DNA of 8,484 nt from DAOUMU01 sp034409055 (GCA_034409055.1 DAOUMU010000153.1:1-8484), one strand, 5' to 3'. Shown: positions 1 to 6,368, counted from the stretch's first letter. Translations and numbers: made by a program. Notes: a model not told the origin generated them from the sequence alone.

Positions 1-304
1 AGTCAGCCGGAGCTGTCGGGGCAAAGATCACCTCAATGTCAGGATAATGCTTATTGAAGGCCGGAATGATCACATCTTGCCAGATCTTCAGGTCATCATT
101 ACGCCAGCTTTCAATTGTCAGGGTTACTTTTTCGGCGGGCGCTTCCGCCGCAGGTTCCGCAGCCTCTTCCTCCTTGGCTTCCTCTTCTTGCGGGGCAGCC
201 GGAGCTTCTTCTTCACTCGGCGGAGCCGGTGTTGCAGAGGGGGCACAACTGGCCAGAAGCAGGGCCAAAACTACTATGAGAATAAGATAAAATTTTTTAA
301 ACAT
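1..304 (-). CDS. ABC transporter sugar-binding lipoprotein, N-terminal part (partial)
   Basis: Partial gene running off the left edge; 101 residues are visible. The protein would be a membrane-tethered solute receptor that delivers a sugar to an ABC permease. It begins MFKKFYLILIVV with a hydrophobic signal segment to about residue 18 and a lipobox LASC with the lipidated cysteine at residue 20. Residues 21-58 are an Ala/Pro/Glu-rich linker typical of Gram-positive and Chloroflexota lipoproteins. The mature domain starts near residue 59 with a beta strand (KVTLTIESW) and PAFNKHYPDIEV, matching the start of family 1 extracellular solute-binding proteins ('F...f...P.IkV'). An excellent ribosome site, AAGGAGG (314-320), fixes the ATG at 304. 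It lies 121 bp downstream of the PIG-L deacetylase gene on the same strand, so it is probably the first transporter gene of the same sugar-use cluster. Family assignment is fairly safe; the substrate is unknown. Confidence 0.85.
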   Translation of the reverse strand, partial: MFKKFYLILIVVLALLLASCAPSATPAPPSEEEAPAAPQEEEAKEEEAAEPAAEAPAEKVTLTIESWRNDDLKIWQDVIIPAFNKHYPDIEVIFAPTAPAD

Positions 305-313
305 GGAAACTTT

Positions 314-320
314 CCTCCTT
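314..320 (-). promoter_or_regulatory. Shine-Dalgarno site of the sugar-binding lipoprotein
   Basis: Read on the minus strand this is AAGGAGG, nine bases before the ATG at 304. It decides the start of the partial lipoprotein gene. Confidence 0.8.
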
Positions 321-376
321 CGGAATTAGAAACATATTTTTTATTACGGATTGGCCTGGCAGTTTTTCTACTTGCT

Positions 377-387
377 ATCACCTCCTT
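377..387 (-). promoter_or_regulatory. Perfect anti-16S match without an obvious start codon
   Basis: On the minus strand the sequence is AAGGAGGTGAT, an 11-base match to the complement of the usual 16S rRNA 3' end. It sits between the PIG-L stop and the lipoprotein start. No ATG, GTG or TTG lies at a normal distance downstream. It may be chance, a relic of a lost small gene, or a ribosome standby site. Confidence 0.3.
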
Positions 388-425
388 GCCTCGATTTTTA
401 ATCTTCCTCACTTTTGCCCAAACCG

Positions 426-1274
426 TCACTGCATACGGCCAAGTCGCTCTCGCACATCTTGGGCGAACCGGTCGATAAACGCTTGAACGTAAGCGAGGGT
501 GTCTTTAGCCGGGTCTTTAATGAGCGGCGTCAGATCCATGGCAAAAACTAATCCTGTAGTGATATCCGTATCGTGTGAGGCGTGGTAGGTGGCATGCGCC
601 CGCCGCCGGCCCATCGTGGCCAGGTCATACCGCTTCCCGCCGCTGACCTGTGAGTCGAACACCCCTACCAGCGCTGTCTGCAGGTTTTCGTGAGCGGAAC
701 AGTTAAAAGCTATTTTGTCTGCATCCACCATCCAATCCAGGTCGCGCCACACTTCGCAGCCATACATATGCTGGGGACGCTCTGCTGCTGGCAGACTCCG
801 GACCGCCTCAATCACTTTCAGGGTTACGCCCAGGTGAGTATCATGCTTATCGGTCAGATTGTGGGTGTATACCACTGCCGGTCTGGCCAGCTTCAACAGT
901 AAGGCAATATCCTCAACAGGGTCCTTGTTGGTGCCATCTTTCACGGCTGCACTGGGGTAGTCGAGTAGAGCCTGGGCAGCATATTCACCAACCACTGCTG
1001 CTTTTTTCTGCTCCTTGATTCGTACTACTCGCATAGCTTCGTCGGTATAGTCTTTGTACAGGCCAGCCCGGGGCGAGCCGCTGCCATTGGTCACTACGAC
1101 TCCGGTAAACCACTGGTCCTCTCTCTGAAAACAGGTCAGGATACCGTCAATGGCCATAATTTCCAGGTCATCCTGGTGCGCCCCAATGGCCATGTGCGTG
1201 GTCCGGGCCAGGGCCTCTTCGGCGGGTAGACCGTCGGGAACAAATAGTTGGGCCGTATCGAGTCTAAATCTCAT
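426..1274 (-). CDS. PIG-L / LmbE family zinc-dependent deacetylase
   Basis: A 282-residue soluble protein without signal peptide, of normal length for the PIG-L (GlcNAc-PI de-N-acetylase / LmbE / MshB / BshB) family, which removes N-acetyl groups from amino-sugar conjugates. The first metal motif is AHQDDLE at residues 32-38, with Gln in place of the usual Pro of AHPDDE; His33 and Asp36 are the expected ligands. The second motif is HDTHLGV at 144-150, with His147 as third ligand. The ATG at 1274 has AGAGAGGAG (1280-1288) five bases upstream. It lies downstream of the ROK kinase-like gene (gap about 104 bp) and upstream of the sugar-binding lipoprotein, all on one strand. This suggests a role in catabolism of an acetylated sugar or glycoside rather than mycothiol or bacillithiol synthesis. 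The family call is firm; the substrate is inferred only from the neighbours. Confidence 0.88.
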   Translation of the reverse strand: MRFRLDTAQLFVPDGLPAEEALARTTHMAIGAHQDDLEIMAIDGILTCFQREDQWFTGVVVTNGSGSPRAGLYKDYTDEAMRVVRIKEQKKAAVVGEYAAQALLDYPSAAVKDGTNKDPVEDIALLLKLARPAVVYTHNLTDKHDTHLGVTLKVIEAVRSLPAAERPQHMYGCEVWRDLDWMVDADKIAFNCSAHENLQTALVGVFDSQVSGGKRYDLATMGRRRAHATYHASHDTDITTGLVFAMDLTPLIKDPAKDTLAYVQAFIDRFAQDVRERLGRMQ

Positions 1275-1299
1275 TTTTTCTCCTCTCTAATCAGACCCT

Positions 1300-1325
1300 G
1301 TAGGACAAACTTAAGTTTGCCCTAC
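1300..1325. repeat. 26-bp palindrome in the kinase-deacetylase spacer
   Basis: The arms 1300-1312 (GTAGGACAAACTT) and 1313-1325 (AAGTTTGCCCTAC) are complementary except for one A x C mismatch. It sits in the 104-bp spacer between the ROK kinase-like and PIG-L genes. It has no T-tract on either strand, so it is not a classical terminator. It could be a dispersed palindromic repeat, an mRNA-stabilising hairpin or a protein-binding site. Its GTAG...CTAC ends are shared with the hairpin at 2843-2866. Confidence 0.7.
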
Positions 1326-1340
1326 GGTACGGATATTTTC

Positions 1341-1369
1341 ATCATTGGTGGTGTATCAACACCTGTGAT
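1341..1369. repeat. Small imperfect hairpin in the same spacer
   Basis: ATCATTGGTG (1341-1350) pairs with CACCTGTGAT (1360-1369) at 8 of 10 positions around a 9-nt loop. It is immediately downstream of the ROK kinase-like stop codon. There is no U-tract, so the role is unclear. Confidence 0.35.
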
Positions 1370-1378
1370 AACTCCTCT

Positions 1379-2770
1379 CTAAGCAATGGTTGGCAGACTG
1401 GCAGCGGCGATGGACTGTCCCACGCGCCGGCTCTTTTCATCCGGCAGTTGAATATTGATCCGGGCAGCTAGCTCCGGGAACTCCGACCTGAGCACCTCGT
1501 TAGCCCCATTGACAATGAGGGGGCCCCCTTTCCCGGAGGTACAACGCCCCAAAATGAGGACATGTTTCAAATCATAGAAGTCGGCATAGTGAGCAATGGC
1601 ATACCCCATGTAGTAGCCCATACTTTGCCAGATCTTTGTAGCGCCTGCGTGGCCTGCTTCAAGTTTCTGCTGGACGAACTCAAGTTTTTCAGCGTCCGTT
1701 ATTTCACCTGGAATTTCAATGCCGGCTTTAGGGGCCAGACGAAACACACATTGCTGGGAGAAGTAACGGGCACCGCAGCCCCTGTCGCCAGACCATTCTT
1801 CTACCGAAGCCTCGGGGCTGTAATCAACCGGCGTGAAGGCCAGCTCATTCAGCCAGCCGGTAATGTTACCGGTCTGCGTTACATAACCGCCGGCCTGGCT
1901 CGAGCCCAGGGCTATGCCCAGGATGGCGTTATCCTCCAGCGACATGGAACCGGCCAGAGCGGTGACATCTCCATCATTCACCACCTCCAGCGGCACGCCC
2001 AACTCATTACGAATACGCAGGAACATATTCTTGACTTCGCCAAACCGGTCCTTGGGAATGCCCCGGAACAAGGAGGCGATCATGACCCGGTTATTGATGT
2101 AAATACCCGCTGCACTACCGCCGATTGCATCCAGCCGGGGCATTTTCGAGGCCGCTGTTTTCAGAGCAGCCATAATCGCCTGATAGTGGTACTGGGGATC
2201 ACTTTGCTGGCGGGGTTCCCACACAATCTCCTGGCTGAAGATGGCTTCACCGTCGACAACCGCCGACACTTTGAGGTCCGACGCCCCCAGGTCGAAGCCA
2301 ATCCGACAACCGTCCAAATGACGACCCAGCGGTTGCTCACTCTCCCGTTCGGCAGGAACTTCCGAGGCCCCACAAGGGACGACGGTAAATGTTCTCTCGT
2401 AGATCTCTTCGCTGATGAGCTGAAAATCAAACGCACGTACACCATCGGGCGCGTAACATTTTTTAATGTACGCCCCGATACTCTGGGGACCGCCCACGTA
2501 AACTTGCCACCCTCCCCGCTGCCAGAGGAGAAATTTGACCAACCGCTCGGCATACATTAAGTTTGCTGCCGCTCGCGGGTGATTGTCGGGCAACACCTTC
2601 GTTTCAAAACGTGACACCAATCCATCTGCCCGCTCCAAACCGATGACCAGGGGGACACCCCCACCTGAATCCCCGACCTCTTTCAGAAAGACTCGATTGG
2701 CTAATACGGCTGGACGAAATTCCTCATCGAGGGGGGGGACGAATCTTGGTTTTACCAGTTTTAATGACAT
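1379..2770 (-). CDS. ROK-family sugar kinase-like protein with N-terminal extension
   Basis: 463 residues from the preferred ATG at 2770, which has AGGTGG just upstream; an in-frame GTG at 2782 would add four residues (MRWK) but lies within that ribosome site. Residues about 155-463 form a ROK/ASKHA fold. The phosphate-1 loop is GFDLGASDLKV (158-168), a glycine-rich strand GGSAAGI lies at 217-223, and VVNDGDVTALAG (263-274) contains Asp266, the equivalent of the ROK catalytic aspartate. LGIALGSSQAGGY follows. The zinc signature GHx(n)CxCGxxGCxE of typical glucokinases and NagC proteins is absent; only GDRGCGARYF stands near that place. Residues 1-150 are an extra domain not seen in ordinary ROK kinases (about 300 aa). 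No helix-turn-helix is visible, so an enzyme or ligand-binding role is more likely than regulation. It follows the ROK repressor gene on the same strand, across a 121-bp spacer. Family confident; substrate and activity not proven. Confidence 0.8.
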   Translation of the reverse strand: MSLKLVKPRFVPPLDEEFRPAVLANRVFLKEVGDSGGGVPLVIGLERADGLVSRFETKVLPDNHPRAAANLMYAERLVKFLLWQRGGWQVYVGGPQSIGAYIKKCYAPDGVRAFDFQLISEEIYERTFTVVPCGASEVPAERESEQPLGRHLDGCRIGFDLGASDLKVSAVVDGEAIFSQEIVWEPRQQSDPQYHYQAIMAALKTAASKMPRLDAIGGSAAGIYINNRVMIASLFRGIPKDRFGEVKNMFLRIRNELGVPLEVVNDGDVTALAGSMSLEDNAILGIALGSSQAGGYVTQTGNITGWLNELAFTPVDYSPEASVEEWSGDRGCGARYFSQQCVFRLAPKAGIEIPGEITDAEKLEFVQQKLEAGHAGATKIWQSMGYYMGYAIAHYADFYDLKHVLILGRCTSGKGGPLIVNGANEVLRSEFPELAARINIQLPDEKSRRVGQSIAAASLPTIA

Positions 2771-2805
2771 TTTCCACCTCACCCTGTTACATATTAGTTA
2801 GTTTC

Positions 2806-2883
2806 TGTTGCAAAACGTAGCCAGGGCATCCCTATACCCGCCGTAGACGCATGGGGATGCGCCTACTACAAGGCTTTGCAACA
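2806..2883. repeat. Inverted-repeat element between the two ROK genes
   Basis: TGTTGCAAA (2806-2814) and TTTGCAACA (2875-2883) are perfect 9-bp inverted ends. Flanking bases extend the similarity imperfectly (TTTCT on the left, the complement of AGAACC on the right), so the right arm touches the repressor stop codon at 2892-2894. Inside are a second pair, GCATCCC/GGGATGC, and the hairpin 2843-2866. There is no coding potential. It looks like a small palindromic repeat or MITE remnant that also separates, and may attenuate transcription between, the two ROK genes. Confidence 0.55.
2843..2866. repeat. GTAG hairpin with GGGG loop
   Basis: GTAGACGCAT (2843-2852) pairs with ATGCGCCTAC (2857-2866) across a GGGG loop, with a single A x C mismatch at the fifth pair. 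It is similar in ends and mismatch type to the palindrome at 1300-1325. There is no U-tract. Confidence 0.6.
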
Positions 2884-2891
2884 AGAACCAG

Positions 2892-4079
2892 TTAGACCAG
2901 CCCAAGCTCATGGGTCAACAACAAAGCGGCTGCTCCCAGAAGAACGATATCGATGCCGAGCCTGGTCACTTCAATATGGGTCTCATCAGCCAGCGTGGCC
3001 AGTGATCGCTGCTTTATCTCTCGCCGGATTGGCTCAAGCAACGGTTCGCCAAAACGAGCCACACTCCCACCAATCAGAATGCGCTGAATATTTAACACGC
3101 CAACCAGGTTAGCCACGGCGATGCCCAGATAACACCCGACTTCCTCGATGAGTTGCTGTAAGGCTTCGTCACCGGCCTCAAATGCCTGGAGCACAATACC
3201 GGTGTTGATGGCTTCCGGGCTGGTGGCAAACTGGTGCAACGTTGAATGGGGGTCGCTCCGGGCAATGGCTCTGGCTCGCCTGACAATAGCCCGGCTGCTG
3301 GCGACCGTTTCCAGGCAACCGAAGTGTCCGCACCGGCAACGTTCGCCGCCTTCCACAACCGTCACATGGCCAATTTCACCCGCGCCAGAGCCATCCCCAT
3401 AGTGTAATCGACCATTAAGCACAATCCCCGCTCCAATGCCTCGCCCCACTTTGACCACAACCATGTTAGAAATGTCCTGACCACAACCAAAAGTGTACTC
3501 TCCCAGGGTAGCCACCTGACTGTCATTGGCGATGTAAACGGGCAAATTGTAGCGTGCTTCTAATAAATCTCGCAGGGGGAGGTCTTGCCAGTCAAGATTA
3601 ACCGCTTTGCGAACCAGGCCGCGTCGAGCATCCATCAGCCCCGGCGTACCAATCCCAATCCCTAATAGGGGGCTACTGGTAGCCGCGACCAACTCATCAA
3701 TCAACTGGTAAGCCAGTTCCAGGGCAGCCTGGCCATTGCGATCATTGACCGGCAAGTTGCAGCGACGCATGATCTTTCCCCGAAGATTGATCACGCCCCC
3801 CCGGAACTCACTATTGGCCAGGTCAATACCAATCAGGTGACGGGAGTCGTCGATAACACTCAACAGAATAGGGGGTTTTCCACCCTGTGAGGGTCCCTGG
3901 CCAATCTCTTCGACCAGCCCGTCTTTCATTAGCTCGGCTACTGCATCTGAAACAGTCGTTCGGGTTAGATGGGTTAACCGGGCAATGCCAGCCCGGCTAA
4001 TCGGTCCCTGAGCGTAAATGGTTTTAAGAATCAGGCGCTTGTTGTGGGTTTTGGTCTGTTGTCGCGTGGCCTTTTTCAT
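2892..4079 (-). CDS. ROK-family transcriptional repressor (NagC/XylR type)
   Basis: 395 residues from the chosen start MKKATRQQ at 4079. An upstream in-frame ATG at 4157 would add 26 residues, but those codons run through the promoter (4126-4154) and operator (4096-4122), so it is rejected. Residues about 10-60 are a winged helix-turn-helix (NKRLILKTIY, GIARLTHLTRTTVSDAVAEL, wing after 60). Residues about 80-395 are a ROK effector domain: LIGIDLANS (82-90), GIGIGTPGLMD (140-150), ANDSQVATLGEY (184-195) and the structural zinc site with His238, Cys248, Cys250 and Cys255 within GH...CRCGHFGCLE. The phosphate loop lacks the kinase DxGxT pattern, consistent with a sugar sensor. As first gene of the cluster with an operator at its own start it probably represses itself and the downstream ROK, PIG-L and ABC genes until a sugar binds. 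Family and role are confident; the ligand is unknown. Confidence 0.9.
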   Translation of the reverse strand: MKKATRQQTKTHNKRLILKTIYAQGPISRAGIARLTHLTRTTVSDAVAELMKDGLVEEIGQGPSQGGKPPILLSVIDDSRHLIGIDLANSEFRGGVINLRGKIMRRCNLPVNDRNGQAALELAYQLIDELVAATSSPLLGIGIGTPGLMDARRGLVRKAVNLDWQDLPLRDLLEARYNLPVYIANDSQVATLGEYTFGCGQDISNMVVVKVGRGIGAGIVLNGRLHYGDGSGAGEIGHVTVVEGGERCRCGHFGCLETVASSRAIVRRARAIARSDPHSTLHQFATSPEAINTGIVLQAFEAGDEALQQLIEEVGCYLGIAVANLVGVLNIQRILIGGSVARFGEPLLEPIRREIKQRSLATLADETHIEVTRLGIDIVLLGAAALLLTHELGLV

Positions 4080-4095
4080 TGCCGTGTGACTGCCT

Positions 4096-4122
4096 CTTTG
4101 TAAGTTCAATGGACTTACAAAG
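4096..4122. promoter_or_regulatory. Palindromic operator at the ROK repressor promoter
   Basis: CTTTGTAAGT (4096-4105) and ACTTACAAAG (4113-4122) are perfect 10-bp inverted arms around a 7-bp spacer. The site begins four bases after the -10 box and covers the expected transcription start near 4119. That is the position for a repressor that blocks initiation or clearance. An AT-rich palindrome with TTAC/GTAA half-sites next to a ROK regulator gene fits autoregulation. No second full copy was seen in the window. Confidence 0.75.
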
Positions 4123-4125
4123 CCG

Positions 4126-4154
4126 ATTGTAACATGGTTAAAGAAACTTGTCAA
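4126..4154 (-). promoter_or_regulatory. Near-consensus sigma70 promoter of the ROK cluster
   Basis: On the minus strand there is TTGACA (4149-4154), a 17-bp spacer, and TACAAT (4126-4131). The -35 box overlaps the stop codon (4151-4153) of the upstream glycosyltransferase. The predicted start near 4119 gives a leader of about 40 nt. Confidence 0.75.
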
Positions 4155-5305
4155 CAAGGCAATTCATTGCCGGTAAGTTCTCGCCATTTCTCAGCGACGA
4201 AATTACCCAGTTCTCGTTTGAAACGAGCTACGCTAAAACGCTCCGCCTTAGCCCGAACCAGGGCCGGGTCAAAGGACATTTTTTCAAACTGCTCTATCGC
4301 TTCGATCAGCGCCTCAACCGATTGCTTATGGAAAAAGAGACCGGTCTGCCCTTCCAGCACGGTATCTAATGCGCCGCCCCTGGCAAAAGCAATGACCGGG
4401 CGACCGGCCGCCTGGGCCTCAACCGGAGCAATGCCAAAATCCTCAAAGCCGGGAAAAAGAAAGGCCCGGCAGTTGGCCATTAATTCAACCACCGTCTGCC
4501 CCGGCAACCGGCCCTTGAACTCGACCGAGGGACCGGCTATTGCCTCCAGGGCCGGCCGGTCCCGCCCATCCCCCACAATGATCAGGCGTCTCCCCAGGCG
4601 ACTCAGCGCTTGCACCGCCAGATCAATGCGTTTGTAGGGAATCAGGCGAGAGACGATGAGGTAGTAATCCCCCGCCGGTGGCTTACCGCTGGCAGATGGA
4701 CGAAAGCGGTTGGTATCTACCGGCGGGTAAATGATGACCGAGTCCCGTTGGTAATATTTTTTTATGCGGACCTGGATCTCTTTTGAAATGGCAATGAAGT
4801 GATCAACCCCTTGGCCTGGCTCGCCAAGAGTGTGAGCCAGTGGCTGCGCCGCTTCAAAATCCCATTGGCGCAGGCGATTGATGACCGGCCGGATAAGAAC
4901 CCCTAGCCAGGAACCAAACCCTTCGCGGGCAGCATATCCACCATAATCCCACACGTAACGAGTGGGGGCCAGACAATAGCAGATATGGAGTTGCCGAGCG
5001 GTATGGCGCAACCCGTGGATAAAACCACTCTTGTTGGACAAAATCAGGTCATAGCCGCTAAAGTCCATACTCATCACCGCCGGTGGGTAAAACGGCAGGT
5101 AAGGCTGGTGATGGCTATGGATCGCCGGCGCTCGATTCAACCAGGTCGGGCGAATGTCCCACCGGCGATAAGCCTCCGGCATCAACTCCGGACCATAAAT
5201 GGTAGTAAAGACGGGAGCGCCAGGGTACATATCGACCAGCCGTTCCAGCACATTTTCCGCGCCTCCCATCTGGTTAAGCCAATCGTGAGCCAGAGCAATT
5301 TTCAT
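4151..5305 (-). CDS. Glycosyltransferase family 4, GT-B fold
   Basis: 384 residues from MKIALAHDWLNQMGGAE, the usual start of this family; an in-frame ATG at 5317 adds MAVA and neither has a strong ribosome site. The N-terminal Rossmann half has the GGAE loop (residues 14-17) and the CYCLAPTRYVWD signature of group 1 mannosyl/galactosyl-type transferases. The C-terminal half has YYLIVSRLIPYKR (Arg220 and Lys225, the expected nucleotide-diphosphate contacts), IIVGDG, and the EX7E motif EDFGIAPVE (Glu288, Glu296) followed by GRPVIAF and GGALDTV. There is no signal peptide or membrane span, so it is probably a cytoplasmic or peripheral enzyme moving a sugar from a nucleotide-sugar donor to a cell-surface glycan or lipid. 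It stands alone, not in a polysaccharide cluster. Donor and acceptor cannot be deduced. Confidence 0.9.
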   Translation of the reverse strand: MKIALAHDWLNQMGGAENVLERLVDMYPGAPVFTTIYGPELMPEAYRRWDIRPTWLNRAPAIHSHHQPYLPFYPPAVMSMDFSGYDLILSNKSGFIHGLRHTARQLHICYCLAPTRYVWDYGGYAAREGFGSWLGVLIRPVINRLRQWDFEAAQPLAHTLGEPGQGVDHFIAISKEIQVRIKKYYQRDSVIIYPPVDTNRFRPSASGKPPAGDYYLIVSRLIPYKRIDLAVQALSRLGRRLIIVGDGRDRPALEAIAGPSVEFKGRLPGQTVVELMANCRAFLFPGFEDFGIAPVEAQAAGRPVIAFARGGALDTVLEGQTGLFFHKQSVEALIEAIEQFEKMSFDPALVRAKAERFSVARFKRELGNFVAEKWRELTGNELPC

Positions 5306-5336
5306 AGCAACCGCCATCTCATAGATGAAAATGTCA

Positions 5337-5373
5337 TTGGTCGTTGGTCGTTGGTCGTTGGTCGTTGGTCGTT
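5337..5373. repeat. Tandem repeat of TTGGTCG, 5.3 copies
   Basis: Five perfect copies of the 7-mer TTGGTCG (5337-5371) plus two bases. Read on the minus strand this is CGACCAA. It lies between the candidate glycosyltransferase promoter (5389-5416) and its start codon, hence inside the predicted mRNA leader. It is not CRISPR: there are no spacers. Copy number could vary by slippage. Confidence 0.95.
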
Positions 5374-5388
5374 ATTTCCACCCCCAAG

Positions 5389-5416
5389 ATGATACCACAT
5401 TTCATCCGGCTGGCAA
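5389..5416 (-). promoter_or_regulatory. Candidate promoter of the glycosyltransferase
   Basis: On the minus strand there is TTGCCA (5411-5416), a 16-bp spacer, and TATCAT (5389-5394). The predicted start near 5382 gives a leader of about 75 nt that contains the TTGGTCG repeat. Confidence 0.45.
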
Positions 5417-5420
5417 CCGT

Positions 5421-5449
5421 TTGTACCCGGTAACAAAACTGTGTAGAAT
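5421..5449 (+). promoter_or_regulatory. Candidate promoter of the SIMPL gene
   Basis: TTGTAC (5421-5426), a 17-bp spacer, and TAGAAT (5444-5449). It is back-to-back with the glycosyltransferase promoter. The leader would be about 120 nt. Confidence 0.45.
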
Positions 5450-5484
5450 GAGATGACATACAGAAAATCCCGGGGGGAACTACT

Positions 5485-5530
5485 TTGACCTGATTGTCGT
5501 CTACGCTATGTTGGCTAACAGGACCAACAT
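5485..5530 (+). promoter_or_regulatory. Alternative promoter and inverted repeat before the SIMPL gene
   Basis: TTGACC (5485-5490), 16 bp, and TATGTT (5507-5512) form a second, nearer promoter candidate. Its -10 overlaps an inverted repeat ATGTTGG (5508-5514) / CCAACAT (5524-5530) with a 9-bp gap, which could be a regulator site or a leader hairpin. Confidence 0.35.
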
Positions 5531-5576
5531 GTTCAAATCAACAAAAATAAACCATCAGTAAAGGAGATAAAAAACC

Positions 5577-6368
5577 ATGAAAAACAAATATCAACCGTTC
5601 ATCGTCGCTGTGGCCAGTACGATTGTCATCGTGCTGGTGGGAGGGCTCGTCCTGGGCCTGGTTGGATTGTATATCTTCGCCCCTGTGGCCGAGGCCCGGA
5701 CAGACGTGACCACCACCGCTGCCGTTGAAGCAGCTTCATCACGGACGATCACCGTCATTGGCGAGGGCACGGTAAAGGTTAAGCCTGACATTGCCCAGGC
5801 CAATATCGGGGTGGAAGTTATCGGCCCCGATGTCAAGCAGGTCAGTAGCGAAGCGGCCCAGGCTATGGATAACTTGCTGGCAGCCCTCAAGGCCCAGGGC
5901 ATTGCCGAGACAGACATTCAAACCTCTTATTACAATGTCTGGGTTGAACGTCCCTACAGTCCCCAGGGTGAACCGGGCGGTGAGGCATTTTACCACGTCA
6001 ATAACAACGTGATGGTCACCATTCGTGATCTGGATAAGGTAGCCACCACCCTGGGAGCAGCCATTGAAGCCGGGGCCAACAACATCAACAGTGTCAACTT
6101 TAGCGTAGCCGACCCCAATCCCTTAAGATCTGAAGCCCGGGAGAAAGCCGTGGACAATGCGCTGGCCGAAGCCCAAGAACTGGCCGCCTTGCACGGCGTC
6201 GAGGTCGGCCAGGTGGTGAGCATTAGCGAAGTGATTAGCGGCGGCGCTTATTACGTCAGAGAGCTATCGGCAGTAGCCCCAGGCTTGGGCGGCGGTGGGG
6301 CCGGTCCCATCTCCCCTGGCGAAGTAGACCTATCGGTTCAGTTGCAGGTGACTTACGCTATTAAATAA
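5577..6368 (+). CDS. SIMPL-domain (DUF541) membrane-anchored protein
   Basis: 263 residues, of typical length for DUF541/SIMPL proteins. The ATG follows AAGGAG (5561-5566) with a 10-base gap. Residues 8-35 are one hydrophobic segment, either an uncleaved anchor or a signal peptide (a possible cut after AEA at 38-40), so the rest is outside the membrane. The SIMPL domain runs about 56-263: TITVIGEGTVKVKPDIA (57-73), AQGIAETDIQTSYYNVW, VNNNVMVTIRDLDKV, NSVNFSVADPNPLRSEAREKAVDNAL and the closing strand VDLSVQLQVTYAIK. Members form oligomeric periplasmic or extracellular assemblies; some are linked to oxidative stress or outer-membrane integrity, but for most, including this one, the function is unknown. 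A glycine-rich loop (GLGGGGAG) precedes the last strand. It is monocistronic by position, divergent from the glycosyltransferase. Confidence 0.9.
   Translation: MKNKYQPFIVAVASTIVIVLVGGLVLGLVGLYIFAPVAEARTDVTTTAAVEAASSRTITVIGEGTVKVKPDIAQANIGVEVIGPDVKQVSSEAAQAMDNLLAALKAQGIAETDIQTSYYNVWVERPYSPQGEPGGEAFYHVNNNVMVTIRDLDKVATTLGAAIEAGANNINSVNFSVADPNPLRSEAREKAVDNALAEAQELAALHGVEVGQVVSISEVISGGAYYVRELSAVAPGLGGGGAGPISPGEVDLSVQLQVTYAIK

Noticed and set aside
1562..2560. 332-codon open frame on the plus strand opposite the ROK kinase-like gene
   Set aside because: Entirely antisense to a well-supported ROK protein with recognisable motifs. Its translation has no family features; it is a shadow of codon bias.
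4080..4157. N-terminal extension of the ROK repressor from ATG 4157
   Set aside because: These codons coincide with a near-consensus promoter and its palindromic operator. The translation there is unlike the family N-terminus, which begins at MKKATRQQ.
4134..4637. 167-codon plus-strand frame opposite the glycosyltransferase
   Set aside because: Overlaps the conserved C-terminal half of the glycosyltransferase and gives a Ser/Arg/Pro-rich translation without motifs.
5337..5373. CRISPR array
   Set aside because: The 7-bp units are contiguous without spacers and far too short.
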